A DNA stretch of 53,687 nt. Origin: Verrucomicrobiota bacterium (GTDB lineage Bacteria; Verrucomicrobiota; Verrucomicrobiia; Chthoniobacterales; SZAS-18). The stretch lies in contig JAFAXH010000166.1 in assembly GCA_019241085.1 (NCBI GenBank), forward strand, positions 1 through 53,687. The letters are read 5' to 3'. Position 1 is the stretch's first letter. Each line of letters starts with the position of its first letter. The translations under genes were made by a program, and so were the position numbers. The notes below the pieces were generated by a model that saw nothing but the letters and a program-made list of their open reading frames with translations, was not told the DNA's origin and made no database searches. Positions 34,728 to 42,701 of this stretch are shown here, piece by piece.

Positions 34728-37535
34728 ATGAAATCGACTTTCACCGCGCGCTGGAACGCGCCCGTGCTCGAAGAAGCTTACGAAAAATTCACCCAGGACC
34801 CGGCCAGCGTGGACCCGAGCTGGCGCGCGTTTTTCGAGGGGTTTGAACTCGGCGCCGCGCAACCACCGGCGCCGGGTCAGAAAAACGGCGCTGCGCCGCC
34901 AGCCGCGACGACGACCACCGCAACGGCGGCGTCCGCCAGCGACGTTGCCGCCGCGGTGCATTTGCAAACGCGCGTGGACGGACTCGTGCAAGCGTATCGC
35001 ACGCTCGGGCACACGCTGGCGCAACTCGATCCGCTCGGGCAGCCGCGGCCGGAGCAGCCGTTGCTTTCCTTGCAGGAACTCGGCTTTCAGGAAAGCGAGC
35101 TGGACACGCCGGTGTCGTGCCGGTCGTTCCTCGGCGGCAAAACGCTGCGGCTGCGCGAGATGATCGCGCTCTTGCAAAAAATCTACACCGACAAGATCGG
35201 CGCGGAGTTCATGCACATCTCCGACGTGCGCGCGCGGCAATGGCTGCGCGACCGCTTCGAGGCGCGGCTCGACCTGCCGGCGCCCGAGCCGGCGCGGCAG
35301 CGCACGCTGCTAGGCTACCTGCTGGCGGCGGAGAGTTTCGAGCGCTTCCTGCACACGCGCTACGTCGGGCAGAAGCGCTTTTCGGTCGAGGGCGGCGAGA
35401 CGCTGATGGTCGCGCTCGAAGCGATCCTCGAACGCTGCCCGAAGCTGGAAGTCGCCGAGATCGTCATGGGCATGGCGCACCGCGGCCGGCTCAACGTGCT
35501 GGCGAATTTTTTGAAAAAGCAGCTTCAGGTCATCTTCACCGAGTTCAGCGAAGGCTTCATCCCGCAGCTCGCGCACGGCGATGGCGACGTGAAATATCAC
35601 CTCGGCTACGAGGCGCACCGGGACATCGCCGGGCAGGACGTTTACGTGCAGCTCGCGTCGAACCCGAGCCACTTGGAAATCGTCAACCCGGTCGTCGAAG
35701 GCAAGGCGCGCGCGCGGCAGCGGATTTTGGAAGACACCGAGCAGCGCCGCGCCGTGCTGCCGTTGCTCGTGCACGGCGATGCCGCCGTGATCGGCCAGGG
35801 CGTGGTCGCCGAGACGCTGAACATGTCGCAACTGCCCGGCTACCGCACGGGCGGCACGCTGCACATCGTCGTGAACAACCAGATCGGCTTCACCACGCTG
35901 CCGGCTGACGCGCGCTCGTCGCTCTATTGCACCGACGTGGCCAAGATGGTCGAGGCGCCGGTGTTGCACGTCAACGGCGACGAGCCGGAGGCCGTGGCGT
36001 TCTGCGCGGAGCTGGCGCTGGAGTTCCGGCAGAAGTTCAGCCGCGATGTGTTCATCGACCTCGTCTGCTACCGCAAATACGGGCACAATGAAGGCGACGA
36101 GCCGAGCTTCACGCAGCCCGACCTTTACGCAAAAATCGCCAAGCAGCCGAGCGTCGCCACGCTCTACGCCCAGCGTCTCGCCGCCGCCGGCGCGCTCTCG
36201 GCGGAAGATGCGGCGGCCATGCGCGCGGAACTTGAAACCGCGCAGGAAGCCGCGTTTCAAGAAGTCCGCTCCCAAGCCAAGGCGGAGCAAACGCCGGTGG
36301 AGGGCAGCAAGGAAAAAAGCCTGCAAGGCGCGCGCGCCGATTTTCAGCCGCCCTATTCGCACGAGCCAGTGCCGACGGCGATCAGCGCCGACCAGCTTGG
36401 CCGGATCGTTTGGGGCGTGACGCATGTGCCGGAAAATTTCAAAATTTTGCCGAAACAGAAGCGCCTGATGCTCGAACGGCGCTCGGAGGTTTTCGCCAAC
36501 GGCGGCCCGTTCGATTGGGGCTTTGCGGAAGCGCTCGCCATCGGCTCGCTGTTGCTCGAGGGCAAGCCGGTGCGCTTGAGCGGGCAGGACAGCCGGCGCG
36601 GCACGTTCTCGCATCGGCAGAGCGTTTTTTACGACATGGAAACCAGCGAGCGTTTCATCCCGCTCAACCATCTCGCCGACGGCCAGCAGGCGCGGTTCTG
36701 CGTTTATAACAGTCCGCTGAGCGAGGCGGCGGTGCTCGGTTTCGATTACGGTTATTCGCTCGATTATCCCGAGATGCTCTGCCTGTGGGAAGCGCAGTTC
36801 GGCGACTTCGTGAACGGCGCGCAGATGGTGATCGACCAGTTCATTTCCTCGGCCGAGAGCAAGTGGCAGCGGCCCAGCGGCATCGTGTTGCTGCTGCCGC
36901 ACGGCTACGAAGGCCAGGGGCCGGAGCATTCCAGCGCACGGCTGGAGCGCATGTTGCAACTCTGCGCCGAGGACAACATGCAGGTGTGCAATCTTACGAC
37001 GCCGGCGCAGTATTTCCACATCTTGCGCCGGCAGATGATGCGGAACTTCCGCAAGCCGCTCGTCATCATGACGCCGAAGAGTTTGCTGCGCAGCGAAAAG
37101 GCGGTGTCTCGCGCGGATGACTTCACGCAATCCGGCTTTGCCGAAATTCTGGAAACGCCCGCGGCGAAATCCGCCGAGCGCGTGATCTTCTGCACGGGCA
37201 AGGTGTATTACGATCTCCTGGCCTATCGCGAGGCGCAAAAGCTCGAAGAGAAGGTCGCGTTTATCCGCATCGAGCAACTCTATCCGCTGCACGTCGAGCG
37301 ATTGCGCACGGCCATCGAAAACTCCAAGGGCGCGAAGAAATTCGTCTGGTGCCAGGAGGAATCGCAAAACATGGGCGCGTGGAGTTTCATCGCGCCGCTC
37401 TTGGGCGAAATCCTCGGCGCGAAACGTCCGCTGCTCTACGCCGGGCGCGACGCCAGCGCCAGCCCGGCGGTGGGCGCGAAAAAAGTCCACGACATCGAGC
37501 AGCGCAAACTGGTCGAGCAGGCGTTCGCGCTCTGA
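34728..37535 (+). CDS. sucA: 2-oxoglutarate dehydrogenase E1 component
   Basis: 935 residues. N-terminal E2-binding-like TARWNAPVLEEAYEKFTQDP, then thiamine-diphosphate enzyme blocks GMAHRGRLNVLANFLKK, YHLGYEAHRDI, SNPSHLEIVNPVVEGKARA, HGDAAVIGQGVVAETLN, YRKYGHNEGDEPSFTQP and the C-terminal transketolase-like LPHGYEGQGPEHSSARLER. It decarboxylates 2-oxoglutarate in the TCA cycle. The ATG at 34728 (MKSTFTARW) is preferred to a TTG four codons earlier. sucB follows 109 bases downstream, with repetitive DNA and a possible terminator in the gap. Confidence 0.97.
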   Translation: MKSTFTARWNAPVLEEAYEKFTQDPASVDPSWRAFFEGFELGAAQPPAPGQKNGAAPPAATTTTATAASASDVAAAVHLQTRVDGLVQAYRTLGHTLAQLDPLGQPRPEQPLLSLQELGFQESELDTPVSCRSFLGGKTLRLREMIALLQKIYTDKIGAEFMHISDVRARQWLRDRFEARLDLPAPEPARQRTLLGYLLAAESFERFLHTRYVGQKRFSVEGGETLMVALEAILERCPKLEVAEIVMGMAHRGRLNVLANFLKKQLQVIFTEFSEGFIPQLAHGDGDVKYHLGYEAHRDIAGQDVYVQLASNPSHLEIVNPVVEGKARARQRILEDTEQRRAVLPLLVHGDAAVIGQGVVAETLNMSQLPGYRTGGTLHIVVNNQIGFTTLPADARSSLYCTDVAKMVEAPVLHVNGDEPEAVAFCAELALEFRQKFSRDVFIDLVCYRKYGHNEGDEPSFTQPDLYAKIAKQPSVATLYAQRLAAAGALSAEDAAAMRAELETAQEAAFQEVRSQAKAEQTPVEGSKEKSLQGARADFQPPYSHEPVPTAISADQLGRIVWGVTHVPENFKILPKQKRLMLERRSEVFANGGPFDWGFAEALAIGSLLLEGKPVRLSGQDSRRGTFSHRQSVFYDMETSERFIPLNHLADGQQARFCVYNSPLSEAAVLGFDYGYSLDYPEMLCLWEAQFGDFVNGAQMVIDQFISSAESKWQRPSGIVLLLPHGYEGQGPEHSSARLERMLQLCAEDNMQVCNLTTPAQYFHILRRQMMRNFRKPLVIMTPKSLLRSEKAVSRADDFTQSGFAEILETPAAKSAERVIFCTGKVYYDLLAYREAQKLEEKVAFIRIEQLYPLHVERLRTAIENSKGAKKFVWCQEESQNMGAWSFIAPLLGEILGAKRPLLYAGRDASASPAVGAKKVHDIEQRKLVEQAFAL

Positions 37536-37568
37536 GCGGAGGGTTGAGAGTTTTTAGTTGAGACTTGA

Positions 37569-37603
37569 GAGCCAAACAAGTTTGGTGCTCCGTTTTCTTT
37601 CTT
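37569..37603 (+). terminator. possible terminator or attenuator between sucA and sucB
   Basis: GAGC...CAAAC and GTTTG...GCTC pair around a two-base loop, with a small bulge, and a T-rich stretch (GTTTTCTTTCTT) follows. It lies 33 bases after the sucA stop. It is flanked by GTTGAGAG/CTCTCAAC repeats (37542-37638) that could compete for pairing. Function is inferred only from shape. Confidence 0.4.
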
Positions 37604-37644
37604 GCTCTCAACGCTCCCGACCCTCAACTCTCAACTCCCCCCTT

Positions 37645-38943
37645 ATGGCCATCGAAGTCAAAGTCCCCGCCGTCGGCGAATCCATTTCCAGCGGTGTCAT
37701 CGCCGCTTGGAACAAGCAAGACGGTGACATCGTCGCGGCCAACGAGCCGTTGTTCTCCTTGGAAACCGACAAGGTGACGAGCGAGGTCGCCGCCGAAGTC
37801 GCGGGCCGTTTGTCGATCAAAGTGCCGGCCGGCGAGGAAGTGAAAATCGGGCAGGTCATCGCGCTCATCGAGGAAGGCGCCACTGCCGCCGCTCCGGGCA
37901 ACGCGGGAAAATCGCCCGCGCCCGAAGCAGCCCGCCCCGGCACCGAGCCGTCCAAGGCCGCGCCCTCGCCGACGCCGACGGCCGATCCGAGTTTGGAAGC
38001 GAAGACCAGCAACCTCGCGGCCGCGGCGGCCAGTGGCGAGCTGTCACCCGCGGTGCGGCGGATGGTCGAGGAAGAAAAACTCGATCCGGCGGCGATTTCC
38101 GACGGCAGCGGCAAGGGCGGCCGGCTGACGAAAGGCGACGTGATCGCCTACGTCGAATCGCGCGGCGCCGCCGGCGCTGCCCCGCAGCCGAGCGACGCGG
38201 CTGGCGCGCAAACGGTCGCGGCGGTTTCCGCCACCGCCGCAGCCGGGCGCGAGACGCGCAAAAAGCTCAGCCCGTTGCGCCGCAAGATCGCCGCGCAACT
38301 CGTCATGGCGCAGCAAACCGCCGCGATTTTGACGACCTTCAACGAGTGCGACATGAGCGGCGTCATGGCGTTGCGCGCAAAGGTGCAGGACGCCTTCGTG
38401 AAGAAGCACGGCATCAAGCTCGGCTTCATGTCGTTCTTCATCAAAGCCGCCGTCGAAGCGTTGAAGGCGATCCCCGCGGTCAACGGCCGCATGGACGGCG
38501 ACGACTTCATTCAAAATAATTTTTACGACATCGGCGTCGCCGTCGGGACCGACAAAGGGTTGTTCGTCCCCGTCGTGCGCGATTGCGACAAAAAGAGTTT
38601 CGCGCAACTGGAAAAGGACATCGTCGATTACGCCAAAAAAGCGCGCGACGGCAAGATCGGCCTGCCCGATTTGCAAGGCGGCGGCTTCACGATCACCAAC
38701 GGCGGCACCTACGGCTCGCTGCTCTCGACGCCGATCCTGAACCCACCGCAGAGCGGCATTCTCGGCATGCACAACATTGTGCAACGCCCGATGGTGGTGA
38801 ACGGCCAGATCGTTGCGCGACCGATGATGTATCTCGCGCTCAGCTACGATCACCGCGTCGTCGATGGCAAGGAAGCCGTGACGTTCCTCGTGCGGGTGAA
38901 AGACTGCATCGAAGACCCGACGCGGATGCTGCTGGAAGTGTGA
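37645..38943 (+). CDS. sucB: dihydrolipoyllysine succinyltransferase (2-oxoglutarate dehydrogenase E2)
   Basis: 432 residues. Lipoyl domain with Lys in [17 protein letters not shown] (near residue 43), Ala/Pro linker, E3/E1-binding domain near [19 protein letters not shown], second Ala/Pro linker, then the catalytic domain, with [14 protein letters not shown] holding the active His and Asp near the C-terminus. It carries the acyl group in the 2-oxoglutarate dehydrogenase complex. The ATG at 37645 starts right at [13 protein letters not shown]; a frame extension to 37558 has no family signal. A toxin-antitoxin pair follows, then lpd. Confidence 0.95.
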   Translation: MAIEVKVPAVGESISSGVIAAWNKQDGDIVAANEPLFSLETDKVTSEVAAEVAGRLSIKVPAGEEVKIGQVIALIEEGATAAAPGNAGKSPAPEAARPGTEPSKAAPSPTPTADPSLEAKTSNLAAAAASGELSPAVRRMVEEEKLDPAAISDGSGKGGRLTKGDVIAYVESRGAAGAAPQPSDAAGAQTVAAVSATAAAGRETRKKLSPLRRKIAAQLVMAQQTAAILTTFNECDMSGVMALRAKVQDAFVKKHGIKLGFMSFFIKAAVEALKAIPAVNGRMDGDDFIQNNFYDIGVAVGTDKGLFVPVVRDCDKKSFAQLEKDIVDYAKKARDGKIGLPDLQGGGFTITNGGTYGSLLSTPILNPPQSGILGMHNIVQRPMVVNGQIVARPMMYLALSYDHRVVDGKEAVTFLVRVKDCIEDPTRMLLEV

Positions 38944-38970
38944 GCGGCGTCTTGTTAAAATAGCGCGCAG

Positions 38971-39207
38971 ATGTCGATGACGCTCGCACAACTCACCACG
39001 GAAGCCCTCGCCTTGCCTGCTGAGGAGCGCACGCTGCTCGTGGATCGTTTGACTGAAAGTTTGGAGACGACGGAGGAAGCCGGGCGCATCGAGCGGCTGT
39101 GGATCGAAGAGTGCGAGCGCCGGATTGCAGATTTGCGCTCGGGTAAAACGAAAGCGATCCCCGCCGAAGAAGTCTTCGCTGAAATCCGGGCGCGGTTCGG
39201 CCGATGA
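38971..39207 (+). CDS. addiction-module antitoxin
   Basis: 78 residues. The pattern TEALALPAEERTLLVDRLTESLE is typical of the unstable-antitoxin family (PF09720-like) that is found with ParE/RelE toxins; the C-terminal half (KTKAIPAEEVFAEIRARFGR) should wrap the toxin. The last four bases overlap the toxin start (ATGA), so both are made together. The pair lies between sucB and lpd. Confidence 0.88.
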   Translation: MSMTLAQLTTEALALPAEERTLLVDRLTESLETTEEAGRIERLWIEECERRIADLRSGKTKAIPAEEVFAEIRARFGR

Positions 39208-39500
39208 ATCCCGGCTTTGATCCGGAAGCGCTGGCTGAACTGGCCGACGCGGTCGGGTATTACGAGTCGTGCAATCCGGGCCTGGGTCTTGAGTTTGCTG
39301 ACGAAGTTCGCACGGCCATCACGCGCATTGCTTCCGCGCCTGACCGCTGGCGGCGGATCGGCGCGAACGTGCGCCGCTACGTGCTGCCCGAGCGATTTCC
39401 TTACCTGATTTTTTATCTTTGGGACGAGGAGCGCGTTACGATCCTCGCCATTTCTCACGCCAGCCGCAGGCCCGGCTATTGGCGGCGCCGGCTGGAATAA
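39204..39500 (+). CDS. ParE/RelE-type toxin
   Basis: 98 residues. The fold signature of this superfamily is seen: an N-terminal helix pair (PEALAELADAVGYYE, LEFADEVRTAITRI), the strand RWRRIGANVRRYVLPERFP, then YLIFYLWDEERVTILAISHA, then RRPGYWRRRLE at the end. RelE members cleave mRNA and ParE members poison gyrase; sequence alone does not decide. It overlaps the antitoxin gene by four bases. The pair seems intact and complete. Confidence 0.88.
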   Translation: MNPGFDPEALAELADAVGYYESCNPGLGLEFADEVRTAITRIASAPDRWRRIGANVRRYVLPERFPYLIFYLWDEERVTILAISHASRRPGYWRRRLE

Positions 39501-39550
39501 GTGGGGCGCGTGCGTATTGAACCTCGGTTTCGTCGCGCTTAAGATGCGTC

Positions 39551-40960
39551 ATGCCAGAATTTGATCTCATTGTCATTGGCTCCGGGCCTGGCGGGTATGT
39601 CGCGGCGATCCGTGCGGCGCAGCTCGGGCTGAAAACGGCGCTCGTCGAGAAAGACAAAACTCTCGGCGGCACTTGTCTCAACATCGGCTGCATCCCGAGC
39701 AAAGCGTTGCTCAATTCCTCGCATCATTTTGCGTTCGCGCAGCACGAAGCGGCGAGTCACGGCGTCGTGGTTGGCGACGTGAAGCTCGACCTGCCGGCGA
39801 TGCTCAAGCGCAAGGACGCGACGGTGAAACAGCTCACCGGCGGCGTGGCGTTTTTGATGAAGAAAAACGGCGTCACCGTTTATCAAGGCACCGGTAAGAT
39901 CGCCGCCGCCGGCCAGGTGACTGTGGCGCGCAACGACGGCGGCACGGAGGAGTTGAAAACGAAGCACATCCTGCTCGCCACCGGCAGTGTGCCGATTGCG
40001 CTGCCGTCGATGCCGGTGGACGGCAAAACGGTGGTCACGAGCACCGAGGCGCTGGCGTTCGACCAAGTCCCCGCGCGCATGGTCGTGATCGGCGGCGGCG
40101 CGATCGGGCTGGAGCTTGGGTCCGTCTGGGCGCGGCTCGGCGCGAAGGTCGAAGTCGTGGAATTTCTGCCGCGCATCGCGGTTGGCTTTGATTTGGAACT
40201 TGCAAATGGTTTGCAAAAAGCGCTCGAAAAAGAAGGACTGAAATTTTATCTCGATACCAAGGTCGGCGCCGTCGAAACCAAGGAGGGCAAAGCCACGGTT
40301 CGCGCGACGGGCAAGGATGGCAGGGAGTTCGCGCTCGAAGCCGACAAAGTGCTCGTCTCCGTCGGTCGTCGGGCGACGCTCGGCGACGCCGTGCCGGAGT
40401 CGCTCGGCCTCGCGCTCGACGAGCGCAAGCGGGTGAAAGTGGACGCGCACTTCCGCACGAACATCGCCGGCATTTACGCCATCGGCGACGTGATCGCCGG
40501 CCCGATGCTCGCGCACAAAGCCGAGGAAGAAGGCGTCGCGTGTGTCGAGATGATCGCCGGCAAAGCGGGGCACGTAAACTACGACGTGATCCCCGGCGTC
40601 ATCTACACGCATCCGGAACTGGCCGGCGTCGGCTTGACTGAAGACGCGGCGAAGGAACAGGGCATCGCGGTGAAAATCGGCAAGTTCCCGTTCGCCGCGA
40701 ACGGCCGCGCGCTCGCGAGCGACAGCGCGGTCGGCACGGTGAAAATCGTGGCGGACGCGAAAACCGACAAGCTGCTCGGCGCACACATTCTGTCGGCCGC
40801 GGCCAGCGAACTCATCGCCGAGATCGTGGCCGTAATGGAATTTGGCGGCAGCGTCGAAGATGTCGCGCGCACGGTCCACGCGCATCCGACGTTGAGCGAA
40901 GCCGTGAAGGAGGCCGCGCTCGCCGTGGACAAGCGCTCTATCCATGCGGCGAACAGGTAG
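39551..40960 (+). CDS. lpd: dihydrolipoyl dehydrogenase (E3)
   Basis: 469 residues. FAD motif [19 protein letters not shown], redox-active disulfide [19 protein letters not shown] motif [19 protein letters not shown], a second FAD block [20 protein letters not shown], and catalytic His-Glu in [18 protein letters not shown]. It reoxidises lipoamide for the 2-oxoglutarate (and pyruvate) dehydrogenase complexes. The gene follows the ParE toxin by 50 bases. Its last residues ([11 protein letters not shown]) have a near copy (VDKRAIHMAK) 105 bases downstream in the same frame. Confidence 0.97.
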   Translation: MPEFDLIVIGSGPGGYVAAIRAAQLGLKTALVEKDKTLGGTCLNIGCIPSKALLNSSHHFAFAQHEAASHGVVVGDVKLDLPAMLKRKDATVKQLTGGVAFLMKKNGVTVYQGTGKIAAAGQVTVARNDGGTEELKTKHILLATGSVPIALPSMPVDGKTVVTSTEALAFDQVPARMVVIGGGAIGLELGSVWARLGAKVEVVEFLPRIAVGFDLELANGLQKALEKEGLKFYLDTKVGAVETKEGKATVRATGKDGREFALEADKVLVSVGRRATLGDAVPESLGLALDERKRVKVDAHFRTNIAGIYAIGDVIAGPMLAHKAEEEGVACVEMIAGKAGHVNYDVIPGVIYTHPELAGVGLTEDAAKEQGIAVKIGKFPFAANGRALASDSAVGTVKIVADAKTDKLLGAHILSAAASELIAEIVAVMEFGGSVEDVARTVHAHPTLSEAVKEAALAVDKRSIHAANR

Positions 40961-41062
40961 GGTCGCCCGCCGTAGGCATCCCATTTTTTTCCGATACGCT
41001 GGCTACTTTCAATAAAGGTAGAAAGAACCGTGGACAAGCGCGCGATCCACATGGCGAAGTAA
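40923..41062. repeat. direct duplication of the lpd 3' end
   Basis: CCGTGGACAAGCG occurs at 40923-40935, inside the last codons of lpd, and again at 41028-41040. The second copy goes on to encode VDKRAIHMAK then TAA in the lpd frame; the offset is exactly 105 bases. The bases between do not code for protein (stop codons in frame). This may be a target-site-like duplication or a partial gene duplication. Confidence 0.7.
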
Positions 41063-41067
41063 CTGAA

Positions 41068-41178
41068 TTTTTTAGACAGAATTAACAAAATTGACAAAAT
41101 TTTCGGACTGCAAAGACAGGTCGCCATTCTCAGAAAATCAATTCTGTAAATTCTGTTAATTCTGTCTAAAAAACCTGC
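41068..41178. repeat. inverted-repeat element, family A, copy 2
   Basis: About 111 bp, TTTTTTAGACAGAATTAAC on the left and GTTAATTCTGTCTAAAAAAC, then CTGC, on the right, matching the copy at 2511-2616 including the terminal GCAGG/CCTGC extension. It fills the gap between the lpd tail copy and the 8-oxoguanine glycosylase gene and supplies the bases just before that gene's coding region. Confidence 0.8.
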
Positions 41179-41188
41179 CGACAAAAAC

Positions 41189-42043
41189 CTGCGGACAATT
41201 CCCGCGCCGCACTTCGACCTCGCGGCGACGCTGGATTCCGGCCAGGTTTTTCACTGGCATCAAGTTGGCGCTGGCTGGGCAGGCGTGATCGGCGAGACGC
41301 CGGTTTATGTGGAGCAACAGGGCGACACGTTGCGCGTTTCCGCCGGTGGCGAAGAAATGGCGCGGCGCTATTTCGCGCTCGATCATCCGCTCGATGACAT
41401 TTGCGCAAGCTTCCCGGTTGACGAGCCGATGAATGTTGCGCGCGCTACCTGCCGCGGATTGCGTGTTATCCGCCAGCCGCTTTGGGAATGTCTGGCGACG
41501 TTTATCACTTCCTCGATGAAGCAGGTCGCACACATCCGCGCGATGTCGCACTACCTGCGCAGGCACTACGGACGGCAGGTCTGGCAGCTCGGCGCGCTGG
41601 AACTTTTTACTTATCCGACGCCGGAAAAAATCGCGTCGCTCACCGCGCTCGATCTGCGCGCGGCGAGTCTCGGCTGGCGGGCGGAAAAACTGCTCGCCAC
41701 CGCGCGGCTGGTCGCCAGCGGCCAGGTCGATCTGGAAGCGAACCGCGCGCTCGACGACGCCTCCGCGCTCGCGGGCTTGCGTGCCTTGCCGGGCGTGGGG
41801 CCGAAGGTGGCGAATTGCGTCCTGCTCTTTGCCTACGAACGGCTGCGGGCGTTTCCCATCGACGTTTGGATCGAGCGCGTGTTGCGCGAGAAATATTTTG
41901 CCCGCAAACGCCGCGTCACCGCCCGCCGGCTGCGCGAATTTTCAGAAACGTATTTCGGCCCGTTCGGCGGCTACGCGCAGCAATATCTTTTCCATCACGC
42001 CCGCCAGCAAAAAAACGAGACGCGGCGGCGCACTGCTCAATGA
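41189..42043 (+). CDS. 8-oxoguanine DNA glycosylase (OGG1-like), no standard start codon
   Basis: 284 residues if started at a CTG at 41189 (RTIPAPHFDLAATLDSGQV). OGG1 family features: N-terminal FDLAATLDSGQVFHWHQ, the helix SSMKQVAHIRAMSHYL, and the helix-hairpin-helix with catalytic Lys and Asp in LPGVGPKVANCVLLFA and AFPIDVWIERVL. It removes 8-oxoguanine from DNA. The first ATG/GTG/TTG in frame is a GTG at 41285, which would delete the conserved N-terminal substrate-binding part; the frame is open back to 41150, inside repeat element A. The true start may be CTG or ATT, or may have been altered by the repeat. Convergent with the next gene (7-base overlap). Confidence 0.8.
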   Translation: MRTIPAPHFDLAATLDSGQVFHWHQVGAGWAGVIGETPVYVEQQGDTLRVSAGGEEMARRYFALDHPLDDICASFPVDEPMNVARATCRGLRVIRQPLWECLATFITSSMKQVAHIRAMSHYLRRHYGRQVWQLGALELFTYPTPEKIASLTALDLRAASLGWRAEKLLATARLVASGQVDLEANRALDDASALAGLRALPGVGPKVANCVLLFAYERLRAFPIDVWIERVLREKYFARKRRVTARRLREFSETYFGPFGGYAQQYLFHHARQQKNETRRRTAQ

Positions 42044-42402
42044 GAGACGCCGCAAACGTAGGCAAACCACGTCACGTCGAGCGACGCCAGCGGAGCTTTG
42101 AGCTTGGCAAGCTCGGACTCCGGACCATGAACTTCCAGGCGAGCCAGGTCGGCGAGAGTCAGCGCTTTTTTGAGTAACTCATCCACGTTTTCCAAGTGCG
42201 CGAGCAGCGCCGCGGCGTCGATGTAACCTTCGCGGCAATAGATCGTGTCGCCGGCAATGGTGAAATCGTAGGACAAGTTTTTCTCCTCTGTTTGCGTCCG
42301 CTCCACAAAGCGCGGCAGGAGCGCGCGGAACTCCTCCAGCTTGCCGGGATGCACCCGGAAATAAGGATGAATGCTGACGAATGGGGCGTGGGAATTTGAC
42401 AT
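42037..42402 (-). CDS. small ABM-like (antibiotic biosynthesis monooxygenase fold) protein
   Basis: 121 residues from MSNSHAPFVSIHPYFR. The pattern YFRVHPGKLEEFRALLPRFVERTQTE, YDFTIAGDTIYCREGYIDAAALLAHLENVD (broken here: YDFTIAGDTIYCREGY, then IDAAALLAHLENVD) is that of the dimeric ferredoxin-like ABM fold. Members include quinol monooxygenases and proteins with unknown roles. Located in the cytoplasm. The start at 42402 was chosen because the frame above it runs into repeat B. Its stop overlaps the convergent glycosylase gene by seven bases. Confidence 0.75.
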   Translation of the reverse strand: MSNSHAPFVSIHPYFRVHPGKLEEFRALLPRFVERTQTEEKNLSYDFTIAGDTIYCREGYIDAAALLAHLENVDELLKKALTLADLARLEVHGPESELAKLKAPLASLDVTWFAYVCGVSH

Positions 42403-42468
42403 AGTTCGAGCAGTTGGGGTTGGAGTGACGAAATGCGGCGGAAACTTTCGGCAGCGGTTCAGTTTCCT

Positions 42469-42672
42469 TGTCATCCCGAGCGAAGTCGAGGGACCTCTTA
42501 TTGATTGTCTGGCGAGGTGGATAAACAAACTGTCATTAGCGATGTCTTTGCGAGCCAAGGCAAATAGTAAGAGGTTTGGCTTCGCCTGTCTGCGCTTCGC
42601 TCCGGCTCTCGACTTCGCTCGGGATGACAGGAAGAACAATGAGCGATCCTTCGATAAGTTGAGGCTGACAGG
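42469..42672. repeat. composite inverted-repeat element, family B, copy 2
   Basis: TGTCATCCCGAGCGAAGTCG (42469 on) is matched by CGACTTCGCTCGGGATGACA near 42610-42629 in the opposite direction. A further arm, GATCCTTCGATAAGTTGAGG, then CTGACAG, near 42645-42670 resembles the right arm of copy 1. So two related palindromes seem joined. The whole 300-base gap (42403-42701) between the ABM-like gene and mqo is taken up by this element and has no gene; a plus-strand open frame across it only translates the repeat. Confidence 0.75.
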
Positions 42673-42701
42673 AAAGCAGTCAACGATCAAATCTTCGACT
42701 C

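Noticed and set aside
35310..37490. A 726-residue open frame on the minus strand inside sucA
   Set aside because: It mirrors the high GC codon pattern of sucA; its sequence is Arg/His/Ala-rich with no family pattern. sucA itself is unmistakable.
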